Assembly: GCF_014639275.1 (NCBI RefSeq) | Contig: NZ_BMFW01000027.1 | Coordinates: 1-53,746, forward strand | Direction: 5' to 3' | Length of the DNA: 53,746 nucleotides | Origin: Arthrobacter liuii | Lineage (GTDB): Bacteria; Actinomycetota; Actinomycetes; Actinomycetales; Micrococcaceae | In this document: in pieces, positions 1 through 7,434 of the stretch | How positions within the stretch are numbered: position 1 is the stretch's first letter | How the letters are laid out: each line of letters begins with the position of its first letter | The notes under the pieces: generated by a model | What the model saw: the letters and a program-made list of their open reading frames with translations, nothing else | The model's database searches: none | Told to the model about the DNA's origin: nothing | Made by a program: the position numbers and the translations under genes

Positions 1-79
1 AGGCCTCCAGAATCGACAGCCCGCCGCACACCAAATCAACAAACTCAGTGCGGGCATTCGACGGGAACAACTTGACCAT
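1..79 (-). CDS. Partial transposase-like N-terminus (IS30-type?)
   Basis: An ATG at 79 opens a minus-strand frame that runs off the left edge after 26 codons. It reads MVKLFPSNARTEFVDLVCGG and then LSILEA. A short basic start followed by a helix of the type 'EFVDLVxxGLSILEA' resembles the helix-turn-helix start of IS30-family transposases. Upstream, at 82-110, are an inverted repeat (AACGCTC/GAGCGTT) and the palindrome CGTTGCAACG, which could belong to the end of the element. Only the first residues are visible, so the family is an inference. A DNA-binding regulator is the main alternative. Confidence 0.4.
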   Translation of the reverse strand, partial: MVKLFPSNARTEFVDLVCGGLSILEA

Positions 80-81
80 CT

Positions 82-116
82 AACGCTCCATCAATCAGAG
101 CGTTGCAACGACCCTA
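82..116. repeat. Inverted repeats, possible IS terminal repeat
   Basis: AACGCTC at 82-88 is mirrored by GAGCGTT at 98-104, directly followed by the perfect palindrome CGTTGCAACG at 101-110. It lies just upstream of the transposase-like start codon at 79, where the terminal repeat of an insertion sequence would be expected. The other end of the element lies outside the window. Confidence 0.35.
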
Positions 117-174
117 TGACTTTGCCAGCCGCGCACTGCCGTCAGATGCCATTTCGCGGGCATCGGCTGCGCTG

Positions 175-513
175 TTAGCTTCCGCGGTAGGTGGAGTACG
201 CGAAGGGGCTAAGGAGCAGGGGCACGTGGTAGTGCTCGGGACCGGTGACGTCGAAGACCAAGTCCACTTCCGGGAAGAACGTTGCCGTCTGGAGCCCGGC
301 GTAGTACTTGCCCGTGGCGAAGTTCAGCTTGTAGTGCCCGGGTTCCAGCTGTTCCGGCCCCAGGTCCTTGGCCCGGCCGTCAGCGTCGGTGCTGGACGCC
401 GCGAGCTCGCGCCAGGTGCCGGCGTCGTTCTTTGAAAGCACGACGGCGACCCCCACCGCAGGGCGCCCGGCACCTGTGTCCAGGATGTGGGTGGTCACGT
501 GGGAGACGCTCAT
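175..513 (-). CDS. uraH: 5-hydroxyisourate hydrolase
   Basis: This 112-residue protein belongs to the transthyretin-like family. It hydrolyses 5-hydroxyisourate, the product of urate oxidation, to OHCU. Three family signatures are visible: the N-terminal SHVTTHILDTGAGRPA with its active-site histidine, the central KYYAG...FFPEV stretch, and the C-terminal tetrapeptide YRGS that marks hydrolases as opposed to true transthyretins. Length matches the usual 108-120 residues. Its ATG overlaps the TGA of uraD by four bases, so the two are translationally coupled and act in sequence in cytosolic purine breakdown. No urate oxidase is visible, and the region downstream of uraH is cut by the transposase-like fragment. 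Confidence 0.93.
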   Translation of the reverse strand: MSVSHVTTHILDTGAGRPAVGVAVVLSKNDAGTWRELAASSTDADGRAKDLGPEQLEPGHYKLNFATGKYYAGLQTATFFPEVDLVFDVTGPEHYHVPLLLSPFAYSTYRGS

Positions 514-1007
514 TCGCTGATCAGTCCTTCAAGCCGCAGTACGGCGATTTCGCGCAGCTGCTGGGCCGCGATGGTGTCTTCCTCTTCGGGGGAGTTGGTG
601 AGCCGCTGGTTCAGGGCCTGCAGGATTTCCGGCGCGGTGCGTCCCGCCGCCCGGATCAGGAAGACCCGGCCGAACTTTTCCTCGTACTCCCGGTTGCCCC
701 TGGCCAGGGCCTCTGCGGCAGCGGCGTCTGCCGGGTCCACCCCTGCCTGCTCGGAACGGGACATCGAGGCCTCGGTGCCGGCCGCCGTCGGGCGTTCCCC
801 GATTCTTGGGTGGTGGGCCATGGCGGCCTCAACTTCGTCCGGGGTGAAGGGGCCGGCGGCCTGGGCGGCAAACTCCAGGAGTTCCGTCCGGCCGGCGAAC
901 GGACGGGCTGCTGCCACCGCCTCCACCCAGCGGCTGACGTCGATGCAGGGGCGAAGGATGGCCTGGGCCGCGGCTGGGTCCGCGCTGTTGAATTCGGCAA
1001 GCTTCAT
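510..1007 (-). CDS. uraD: OHCU decarboxylase
   Basis: This is 2-oxo-4-hydroxy-4-carboxy-5-ureidoimidazoline decarboxylase, 165 residues, which converts OHCU to S-allantoin. Family motifs are present in order: the HPRIGE motif containing the catalytic histidine (about residue 66), the SRSEQ motif (about 83-87), and NREYEEKFGRVFLIRAAGR (about 105-123). These residues line the active site in known UraD structures. It is first in a two-gene unit with uraH (overlap 510-513), producing the substrate of the allantoinase found further right. The 178-base upstream gap carries a weak dyad, listed separately. Confidence 0.93.
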   Translation of the reverse strand: MKLAEFNSADPAAAQAILRPCIDVSRWVEAVAAARPFAGRTELLEFAAQAAGPFTPDEVEAAMAHHPRIGERPTAAGTEASMSRSEQAGVDPADAAAAEALARGNREYEEKFGRVFLIRAAGRTAPEILQALNQRLTNSPEEEDTIAAQQLREIAVLRLEGLISE

Positions 1008-1114
1008 GCTGGTCGTAATCCTTGAAGGTCATGCTGGCATCCACGGTGACGGCTATGCGGATGCCAGAGTACCCGGCACTGATCGGTGGAACACCACCAT
1101 CAGCTTCCGCATCA

Positions 1115-1130
1115 TGGAACTGTTATTTCA
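1115..1130 (-). promoter_or_regulatory. Possible operator upstream of uraD
   Basis: The imperfect dyad TGGAACTGTTATTTCA has the form TGRAA-N6-TTYCA and sits in an AT-richer pocket about 110 bases before the uraD start. It could bind a purine-catabolism regulator. Its resemblance to the tandem site in front of hyi is only loose, so this is a weak call. Confidence 0.25.
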
Positions 1131-1185
1131 GCATACGTAATATTCAAGAGCAGCGATGCGGCAGTGTCAAGGGCCGCGCCAAACC

Positions 1186-1611
1186 CTAGTCCTGGGAGGA
1201 GGTCCTGGACAGCACCCACGTATTGGTGCCGTCCTGGCGTTCGAAGGTCACCGTGGTGACCAGCGCCTCGATCAGCGCCAGGCCACGCCCGGACTCCGCA
1301 TCTTCCCCGGGAATGGCCGGCTCCATGGGGCCGAACGGCGGCTTGGCATGGTAGGCGCTGACCCGGGCCTGCAGCAGTGCGGGCTGTACCGTGGTTTCCA
1401 CGCCCAGCTCCACGTCCCGTTCCCCGGCCGGCTGGGCGTGTTGCACGATGTTGGATGCAGACTCGATCACCGCCGTGGTAAACGTCATCTGGTCCACGTC
1501 GTTGACGAACGGGGCGTCCAACCAGAGGCTGTCGAGGTCGTTGTGGACCGCTTCGATCGCGTCTTCGGCGGCCAGCCCCCGGAAGCTGCGCGAGGCCAGG
1601 ACATCAGTCAT
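1186..1611 (-). CDS. RsbW-like anti-sigma/serine kinase ATPase
   Basis: This 141-residue protein is a GHKL-fold (HATPase_c_2) domain of the RsbW/SpoIIAB type. The N-box is visible as ESASNIVQHA (about residues 50-59) and the G1 box as AESGRGLAL (about 104-112). Members phosphorylate a partner STAS protein on serine and, when free, bind a sigma factor or other client. It is the last gene of a four-gene coupled operon and overlaps the STAS gene by eight bases, so that STAS protein is the obvious partner. No sigma factor lies nearby, so the client may be something else. The glycosyltransferase of the same operon is one candidate. Function as kinase is inferred from the family. Confidence 0.85.
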   Translation of the reverse strand: MTDVLASRSFRGLAAEDAIEAVHNDLDSLWLDAPFVNDVDQMTFTTAVIESASNIVQHAQPAGERDVELGVETTVQPALLQARVSAYHAKPPFGPMEPAIPGEDAESGRGLALIEALVTTVTFERQDGTNTWVLSRTSSQD

Positions 1612-1939
1612 TGCTGAACGCCTCCTCGGCCGAGGGGTAGGCGGTGAGGACCTTGTCCATGCTGGTCAGCTTCAGCACCATGTCCACCTGGGGCTGCACC
1701 GCGGCGATGCGAAGGTCGCCGCCGGCTTGGCGGGCAGCCTTGAGGCAGCCAATCAGCGCACCCAGGCCTGAGGAGTCCATGAAGGCGGTGTGTTCCAGGT
1801 TGACCACGATCCGGTTGGACCCGCCGGCGATCACGTCTGTGACGAATTCGCGCAGCTTGGGCGCGGAGACCATGTTAAGCCGCCCGTCCGCTTTGACCTC
1901 CGCGTACGAATCCTTGACCTCGTAACTGAACTCCATCAT
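1604..1939 (-). CDS. STAS-domain anti-anti-sigma factor
   Basis: This is a single STAS domain of 111 residues, similar to SpoIIAA/RsbV. The phosphorylation-site motif FMDSSGLGAL is present (about residues 53-62, serines 56/57). In partner switching the RsbW-type kinase phosphorylates this serine and a PP2C phosphatase removes the phosphate. Both enzymes are encoded in this same operon. The start at 1939 overlaps the glycosyltransferase stop in an ATGA arrangement; an ATG one codon later is equally possible. Its place between glycosyltransferase and kinase suggests that the switch acts on polysaccharide synthesis. Confidence 0.88.
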   Translation of the reverse strand: MMEFSYEVKDSYAEVKADGRLNMVSAPKLREFVTDVIAGGSNRIVVNLEHTAFMDSSGLGALIGCLKAARQAGGDLRIAAVQPQVDMVLKLTSMDKVLTAYPSAEEAFSND

Positions 1940-3894
1940 GATTCCTCTCTGTTTGCAGGTTCTTCGGCCGGTTCGTACCCCTTGTAGAGCACGGCGCGGA
2001 CCAGGATGCTCATGACCACCAGGTCAAAGACCACCCAGACGACGTTGACCAGGGTGCCCAGCGGTTCCGCCAGCCCGGTGGCCAGGCGGATGATTCCGAC
2101 GACGGCGGCGACGGCCAGCAGGACGGACACCACGATCTGGGGCTTGATGAGGCTCCAGCTGGGTCCACCGCTTTGGCGCGCCTTGGGCGTGACGGCAAAC
2201 CCGAGCGGGCGACCGAACCAAACGTTGCGGGCCGCCGTCGTGCATGCCTTGATCCAGGTGGGGAACAGCGCCAGGCTGTACTGCTGGCCACGCCACGTGG
2301 GGATGCCGCGGCCGGCCACGGCGAACAGCAGCTGGTTGACCACCATAAACGGGATGAACCGGATGAAGAAGTCCCAGCTGAGGCTGCTGACTGGAAGGAT
2401 GCCCAGCAGCAGGTAGATGATGGGGGCCGCGAAGTAGATGACGGCGGCGAACCCGCTCAGGTAGGTCCACATGGTGGCGAAGTACATCAGGCGCTGGCCG
2501 AGCTTCAGGCCCTTCTGCACCAGGGGGTTCTCGCGGAGCAGCACCTGGATGGTGCCCTGCGCCCAGCGAAGGCGCTGGGTGAGCATGGTGGCAATGTCCT
2601 CCGGTGCCAGGCCGTACGCCAGGATCTCGTGGTGGTAGACGCTCTCCCAGCCCATGCCGTGCATGCGCATGGCGGTGGCCATGTCCTCGGTGACGGAGAT
2701 GGTGGCCAGCGGCATCACCGGCTGGGCTTCGTCGCTGCGTTCCACGGTCAGCGCATCCAGGACGGCCTGGACGGATTCCAGTGCGCCCAGCGGCGACCAG
2801 TCGCGGGCGGACATGCGCTGGACGGCGTCATCGGCCACCACTGGGACGCCGGATTCACCCACGTGGGCCAGTTCCATGGCGGCGATTTCTTCCAGGTCTG
2901 CCTGCAGGGCTGCGACGTCTGCCTCGACCAGGGTCTGGACGGCGGCGTCCACGCGGCGGCGGACCCGGTAGGTCACCTCGCTGAGGGGCCGGCCGGCGTC
3001 GACTTCCTCCTGCGCCTCGCGGGTGGCGGCTTCCACCTCGTCGAGGACCTCGGACACCAGGGGCGACTCCACGTCCGCTGACTTGCGGGCCTGCCTGATG
3101 GCAGCCCGGGAAGCAGCCAGGGCGCGGCGGATGCTCTTCTCGGTCTCCTTCACGTAACCGACCAAGCCCAGCTGCATCAGGGCTTCGCGGCGCAGGATGG
3201 CGTTTGAGCCGCAGAAGAAGGCGGCGTTCCAGCCGTCCTTGCCCTGCTGGATGGGGCCGTAGAACAGCGGTGCCTGGCTGCCGAGCGGGTCGCTCTCGGG
3301 GACGTTGCTGAAGTACTGCGGGGTCTGGACCAGGGCCACCCGGCGGTTGTTGAAGTAGCCCAGGGTCTTTTCCAGGATGTCCGGCTCCGGAATCTGGTCC
3401 GCGTCAAGGATCAGGAGGAACTCGCCATGGGTGACCATGAGGGCGTTGTTGAGGTTGCCGGCCTTGGCATGCCGGGGGAGGTTCTTGGTCCAGTCCGCGC
3501 TCCGGGTGACGTAGCCCAGGCCATGCTGTTCCGCCAGGGCCTTGAGCTCGGGACGCGCGCCGTCGTCCAGGATCCACGTGCTGTGCGGATGCCGGATCTT
3601 CTGGGCTGCCAGCGCAGTGGTGAGGACCATGTCCAGGTCTTCGTTGTAGGTGGTGATGAAGACGTCCACGGTTGCGTCGTGGGGCGGCTGAGGGGCGCCC
3701 TTGCGGATCTTCAGTTTCCAGACCGTCATGCCGAACAGCATGACGTCGATAAGGCTGTAGGTTTCTGCAACCACCAGGGGGAGCGCGATCCACCAGGCGT
3801 CCCAGTTGAGGGACGCCGCCCAACGCCAGGCGATGTAGTTCAGGCCGGTGAGGACGGTCAGCACCACCACCAGCCGGGTCCAGAATCGGGTCAT
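1936..3894 (-). CDS. Cellulose-synthase-like family 2 glycosyltransferase
   Basis: This 652-residue membrane glycosyltransferase has two N-terminal membrane segments (about 5-60) and a GT-A domain with DDG (110-112), DAD (164-166), TED (402-404) and QRLRW (440-444), the processive-synthase signature. Four to five membrane segments follow (about 465-640). It probably polymerises a nucleotide sugar at the inner membrane and extrudes the product. No PilZ domain is visible. Residues about 246-396 form an extra acidic, heptad-like helical block between NAILRR and TISVTEDM that ordinary members lack. The gene overlaps its neighbours by four bases on both sides, inside a partner-switching operon, which suggests control by protein interaction instead of cyclic di-GMP. 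The sugar specificity is unknown. Confidence 0.85.
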   Translation of the reverse strand: MTRFWTRLVVVLTVLTGLNYIAWRWAASLNWDAWWIALPLVVAETYSLIDVMLFGMTVWKLKIRKGAPQPPHDATVDVFITTYNEDLDMVLTTALAAQKIRHPHSTWILDDGARPELKALAEQHGLGYVTRSADWTKNLPRHAKAGNLNNALMVTHGEFLLILDADQIPEPDILEKTLGYFNNRRVALVQTPQYFSNVPESDPLGSQAPLFYGPIQQGKDGWNAAFFCGSNAILRREALMQLGLVGYVKETEKSIRRALAASRAAIRQARKSADVESPLVSEVLDEVEAATREAQEEVDAGRPLSEVTYRVRRRVDAAVQTLVEADVAALQADLEEIAAMELAHVGESGVPVVADDAVQRMSARDWSPLGALESVQAVLDALTVERSDEAQPVMPLATISVTEDMATAMRMHGMGWESVYHHEILAYGLAPEDIATMLTQRLRWAQGTIQVLLRENPLVQKGLKLGQRLMYFATMWTYLSGFAAVIYFAAPIIYLLLGILPVSSLSWDFFIRFIPFMVVNQLLFAVAGRGIPTWRGQQYSLALFPTWIKACTTAARNVWFGRPLGFAVTPKARQSGGPSWSLIKPQIVVSVLLAVAAVVGIIRLATGLAEPLGTLVNVVWVVFDLVVMSILVRAVLYKGYEPAEEPANREES

Positions 3895-5003
3895 GCCGCC
3901 ACCTCCACGGGGAGCCGGCGGACCACAACAACCGTGACGTCGTCTTCGGCGGTCTCTGCGGGGGCGAGCGCCAGGATGGAGTTGCTGGCTTCGTTCGCGG
4001 AAGCCGCCGACTGCGTTGCCTGCTGCACGGCGTCGGTGAACTCCTCCACTGACCCGAACACGTCCAGCACGCCGTCGCTGACCACCACCAGGGAATCACC
4101 CGGGGCCAGGTCCAGTTCCGCCTGCGGCCACTGTGTCCCGGGCCAGGCGCCCACCGGCGGTCCTCCGGAGGGGAGGCGGTCCGCCGCCCCGGCCGGCTGG
4201 ACGTGCAGCGCAAGTCCGTGCCCGGCGTCGACATAGCTGACCCGGCCGGATGCCGCGTCCAGCCGGGCGTGGAACAGGGTGACGAAGGAATTGGAGGAGT
4301 CCAGGTCCGTGGCAATCGCCCTGCTGGCAGAGGCGAAGCCGGCGTCGAGGTCCTGCCGCAGGCCCGTGGAGCGCATCACTGCGCGGACCGTTGCCGCGAT
4401 CAGCGCCGCACCCATGCCCTTGCCCATGGCATCGGCGAAGGTCAGGTGGAGGCCCTCGGGTGTCTGGTACCAGTCGTAGAAGTCCCCGCCCACGTTGCGG
4501 GAGGGACGGAAGACGCCCGCGACGTCGTAACCCGCCACCCGGATGTCCTCCTTGGGCAGGAGGCTCTGCTGCACTTCGGTGGCGCGTTCCAGCTCGCCCC
4601 GGGCGGCGGACTCCGCCGCGGCGGAGGGGCGGCGGCGGAACAGGGCGTTGATCCGCGACTGAAGCTCCCGCGGGCTGAACGGTTTGCTGATGTATTCGTC
4701 GGCGCCGTTGTCCAGGCCGGTCAGCTTGTCGAGTTCGTCCGCGCGGGCGGTGAGCATCACGATGAACGCGTCGGAGAACTCCCGCAACAGCTTGCAAACC
4801 TCCAGCCCGTCAAGGTCCGGCAGGTTCAGGTCCAGCGTCACCAGGTCCGGTTTGCGGCGGCGGACTTCCTCCACCCCCGGCAGGCCGGCTCCGGCGTGGG
4901 TGACGTCGAAGCCCTGCTTTACCAGGACGCGGACCAGCAGTCCGCGGATGTCCGGGTCATCTTCGATGACCACCGCACGGCGGGATTCGGGGGGAGAGAC
5001 CAT
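3891..5003 (-). CDS. Response regulator fused to PP2C phosphatase (RsbU-like)
   Basis: This 370-residue protein has an N-terminal receiver domain (about 9-122) with acidic pocket E14/D15/D16, phospho-acceptor D58 in LVTLDLN, T85 and K107. A short helical linker (ELERATEVQQSLLP, about 137-150) leads to a SpoIIE/PP2C domain whose metal ligands lie in VGGDFYDW (171-178), FADAMGKGM and SDGVLD. Such proteins dephosphorylate STAS partners when the receiver is phosphorylated. Being first in the operon, it supplies the input arm for the downstream STAS/RsbW pair. No sensor kinase is adjacent, so the signal is unknown. The upstream gap 5004-5265 separates it from a divergent small gene. Confidence 0.92.
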   Translation of the reverse strand: MVSPPESRRAVVIEDDPDIRGLLVRVLVKQGFDVTHAGAGLPGVEEVRRRKPDLVTLDLNLPDLDGLEVCKLLREFSDAFIVMLTARADELDKLTGLDNGADEYISKPFSPRELQSRINALFRRRPSAAAESAARGELERATEVQQSLLPKEDIRVAGYDVAGVFRPSRNVGGDFYDWYQTPEGLHLTFADAMGKGMGAALIAATVRAVMRSTGLRQDLDAGFASASRAIATDLDSSNSFVTLFHARLDAASGRVSYVDAGHGLALHVQPAGAADRLPSGGPPVGAWPGTQWPQAELDLAPGDSLVVVSDGVLDVFGSVEEFTDAVQQATQSAASANEASNSILALAPAETAEDDVTVVVVRRLPVEVAA

Positions 5004-5265
5004 GCTCTACTTCTACCGTATTAAAGCGGACACGGCATGTCTTGGGCTTCACAGTTTCCGGTGACTTCGCTGACAGCAGCGTCACCTGCCCCTTCCGCGG
5101 CCGCCTGTGCGCGCCACTCAGCAGATCTTGCGGAAATCTTGGCATCTGCTTGCCGGGACGTTGAGGAACGCCGGTCACACTCGAAGGACGCAGCAGCTTC
5201 CTGGGAACAGGGTACGACGACGACCCGTGCGGAGGCTGTAAGGGTTGCGGAAGGCGGGGAAGCCA

Positions 5266-5535
5266 ATGGAACAGGTCAAGAGGAAGGGCGAAGCGCTGCT
5301 TCGTCTTTACTTCCACTCCCGAAAGGTACGGGCAGCGGCCAGGGACCTGGAGCATGCCCTTGCCGAATCGCGCGCAGTTTCCAGCTGGCCCGGAGACCGG
5401 CTCCCGGTGGGGGAAGAGATGTCCCGGCACGTGGAGCAACTGACCCGCAGGCTCAAGCTGGAGACCGAGGCACACCACAGGCTTGGCATTCTCTTCAAGA
5501 CTGCGGGCGGAGGGCATTCCGTAGCGGCGCTTTAG
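5266..5535 (+). CDS. Small hypothetical protein
   Basis: This 89-residue, basic, helix-rich protein starts MEQVKRKGEALLRLYFHSRK. The ATG at 5266 follows a GGGGA stretch and is preferred over an upstream in-frame start at 5245. The middle contains alternating charged and leucine residues (EEMSRHVEQLTRRLKLETEA), which suggests a coiled coil. No family was recognised. It is divergent from the response-regulator/PP2C gene across a 262-base gap. It could be a small regulator or adaptor, but nothing in the sequence shows that. Confidence 0.5.
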   Translation: MEQVKRKGEALLRLYFHSRKVRAAARDLEHALAESRAVSSWPGDRLPVGEEMSRHVEQLTRRLKLETEAHHRLGILFKTAGGGHSVAAL

Positions 5536-5586
5536 GTGCCACACTTAGCAGCAATCGATTGGCTGGGGGATAGTCAGGAGATTGCT

Positions 5587-5703
5587 GTGAGTTTGTTGCT
5601 CGGTTGGTCGTACCTAATGGCGGGACTGATGACCATGGACGCGATGCTCCTGGCGCTGTGGGCCATGGAAGTTGACTGGGGCAAGTACTGGCGCAGGAAG
5701 TAG
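5587..5703 (+). CDS. 38-residue single-pass membrane peptide
   Basis: A GTG start at 5587 is preceded by AGGAG with six-base spacing (5576-5580), a well-placed ribosome site. The 38 codons encode one hydrophobic helix (SLLLGWSYLMAGLMTMDAML) and a charged tail ending KYWRRK, with positive residues at the C-terminus. This is the layout of small bitopic membrane proteins. It ends immediately before the MFS remnant. No family was recognised. It could also be a leftover from the decay of that neighbouring gene. Confidence 0.45.
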   Translation: MSLLLGWSYLMAGLMTMDAMLLALWAMEVDWGKYWRRK

Positions 5704-5704
5704 C

Positions 5705-6135
5705 GTCCTTGGCGCCGTATTCACGTTGCGGGAGTGGGCGTGGCTCTACATTCTCGGGATCTGGCTGTACCTGGTGCTGGTCCCGTTCGTCGAGGCGGCC
5801 GAGCAGACCGTCATTCAGCGCGTGGTGCCGTTGGAGCGGCAGGGGCGCGTGTTTGGCTTCGCCATGCATTCGAATCCGCGGCGGCACCGGTCACCGCGTT
5901 CGTCATCGCCCCCATCGCGCAGTTCTGGATCATCCCCTACGCGCGGTCTGCGGACGGCGTGGCCGCCCTGGCACCGCTGCTGGGTGAGGGCACCTCCATC
6001 GGAATCGCCCTGGTGTTCCTGGCGGCCGGGATCATCATGATCGCGGCTGCGCTGCTGGCCTTCCTGGCTCCTGTTTACCGGCGGGTTTCGGCTTCGTATT
6101 GGGCGACGGCGGCAGAGGCGCAGGCAGCTGATTAA
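5705..6135 (+). pseudogene. MFS transporter C-terminal remnant, frameshifted
   Basis: The frame starting near 5705 encodes membrane-like sequence (WAWLYILGIWLYLVLVPF, then EQTVIQRVVPLERQGRVFGF), typical of MFS drug or siderophore exporters around helices 9-10. After GFAM near 5866 the protein continues only in the next frame (AFESAAAPVTAFVIAPIAQF onward to the TAA at 6135). The break is explained by loss of one G in ATGGCATTC. The N-terminal two-thirds of the transporter are absent. So this is a truncated remnant whatever the cause of the frameshift, which may itself be a base-calling error. Confidence 0.75.
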
Positions 6136-6138
6136 ATG

Positions 6139-6173
6139 CCGGACGCCCAAGCAGGATGTGCTGGGGCGTCCGG
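6139..6173. terminator. Hairpin between converging genes
   Basis: CCGGACGCCC (6139-6148) pairs perfectly with GGGCGTCCGG (6164-6173) across a 15-base loop. It lies between the end of the MFS remnant (+) and the end of the peroxiredoxin gene (-), where a bidirectional terminator is expected. There is no clear U-run. Confidence 0.55.
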
Positions 6174-6201
6174 GGGAATGCTGCAGGAAGTGATGAGGGG
6201 T

Positions 6202-6681
6202 TTAGAGTCCGAGCGCTTCTTTGAGGCGGGCTACGTGGCCGTCGGCCTTCACCTGGTACTGGGCCAGGGTGACGTTGCCGTCGGGGTCCACCACAACCGT
6301 GGAGCGGACGATGCCTTCGTGGATTTCGCCGTGGACCAGCTTTTCGCCCCAGGCGCCATAGGCCAGGGCCACGGCGTGGTCGGGGTCGGAGAGCAACGGG
6401 AAGGTCAGCGAGAAGTCGCCGCTGAAGCCGGCGAGGGCTTCCTGGGCATCAGGGGAGATGCCGACGACTTCGTAGCCCTTACCTTGCAGGGAGGCCAGGC
6501 TGTCGCGGAAGTCGCAGGCCTCGGTGGTGCAGCCGGGGGTCGCGGCCTTGGGGTAGAAGTAGACGATGACGTTCTTGCCGCGGTACTCGGCCAAGGAGGT
6601 CTCCCGGCCCTGGGCGTCCCGGAGGGTGAAATCAGGAGCCGGGGTGCCGGGCTGAAGCTTGGTGGTCAGGGTGGGGCTCAT
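6202..6681 (-). CDS. bcp: Thioredoxin-dependent peroxiredoxin (Bcp/PrxQ type)
   Basis: This 159-residue peroxiredoxin reduces hydrogen and organic peroxides in the cytosol using thioredoxin. The motif ATPGCTTEACDFRD holds the peroxidatic cysteine (C51) and a second cysteine five residues on (C56), the atypical 2-Cys arrangement of Bcp. PAPDFTLRD and VVYFYPK-type segments of the thioredoxin fold are present. The ATG at 6681 is chosen because it gives the family's normal N-terminus (MSPTLTTKLQPGTPAPDF); an upstream in-frame start adds twelve unlikely residues. It follows the winged-helix regulator gene by about 80 bases and may be transcribed separately. Confidence 0.92.
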   Translation of the reverse strand: MSPTLTTKLQPGTPAPDFTLRDAQGRETSLAEYRGKNVIVYFYPKAATPGCTTEACDFRDSLASLQGKGYEVVGISPDAQEALAGFSGDFSLTFPLLSDPDHAVALAYGAWGEKLVHGEIHEGIVRSTVVVDPDGNVTLAQYQVKADGHVARLKEALGL

Positions 6682-6762
6682 GGCGTTCCTTTGTAAGACT
6701 CGGTCAGTGATGGCCAAACATCCAGTGAAGCGGGTTGCCGCCTACTCATACAAACCAGCGCG

Positions 6763-7425
6763 TCATATGCAGTATTCCGCGGGACCGCGAACGGCCGCGT
6801 GCGGACCGGGCACAAACTGGTACCCGCCGCCGCGGACGGTGGCCACGGCATGGCGGGCGTTGCCCAGTTTGCGGCGGATCCTGCCCACATAGACGTCGAT
6901 GGAGCGTGCGGTGGCGCCGGGAAAGTCAAGCGATTCCAGGAACTGCTGCAGTTCCCCGCGGTCCACCGTCCGGGACAGGTGGGTCACCAGGTAGCGCAGC
7001 ACCTTGTACTCCACGCCGGTCAGCGCCACCGGGCTGCCGTCCAGCAGGACGGTGTCGGCGGCGAGGTCCACGGCGACCCGGCTGACGGGGCCGGCCGACG
7101 GCGGGAGGCGCGTCCCGCCGTCGGCTGCTGAAAGTGCCGGGCTGGTTGCCTCCGCCGCGGAGGAAGCGCGGGAGGAGTCGTCTTTTGCATCCTCCACGGC
7201 GGACGTGGGGGCTCCGGCGGCAGGCCAGTGGACTTCCGCCTCCGGAGCAGTTTCGAGGGCCCTGGCAAGGACCAGTTGGGCAGCATGGAGCAGGAGCTCC
7301 GGGCTGGTTCCTTCGGCCGGAACCACCCACAGGGCCAGCCCATGGGCGGTGGCGCGCCGTGCCGGAACCGGCTGGAGGGCCGGATGCGCTGCGGCCGCCC
7401 GTGGATGGTGGGCTTCCACTGCCAT
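6763..7425 (-). CDS. Orphan winged-helix (OmpR-type) transcriptional regulator
   Basis: This 220-residue protein has an OmpR/PhoB-type DNA-binding domain in its last 100 residues. VEYKVLRYLVTH, the recognition helix region ATARSIDVYVGRIRRKLG, and the wing TVRGGGYQFVPG are visible. No receiver domain precedes it. Instead there is a 110-residue alanine-rich segment without a recognised fold. The gene starts nine bases after the allB stop, so it is co-transcribed with the allantoin/glyoxylate genes and probably regulates them or the peroxiredoxin downstream. The control target is inferred from position only. Regulators of allantoin genes are usually IclR or GntR type, so this pairing is uncommon. 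Confidence 0.75.
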   Translation of the reverse strand: MAVEAHHPRAAAAHPALQPVPARRATAHGLALWVVPAEGTSPELLLHAAQLVLARALETAPEAEVHWPAAGAPTSAVEDAKDDSSRASSAAEATSPALSAADGGTRLPPSAGPVSRVAVDLAADTVLLDGSPVALTGVEYKVLRYLVTHLSRTVDRGELQQFLESLDFPGATARSIDVYVGRIRRKLGNARHAVATVRGGGYQFVPGPHAAVRGPAEYCI

Positions 7426-7434
7426 GGCGGGCCC

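Noticed and set aside
5037..5573. 178-codon frame overlapping the gap and the small gene at 5266
   Set aside because: Its start lies in the divergent promoter gap without a ribosome site, and the composition is mixed. The frame with the GGGGA site at 5266 is better supported.
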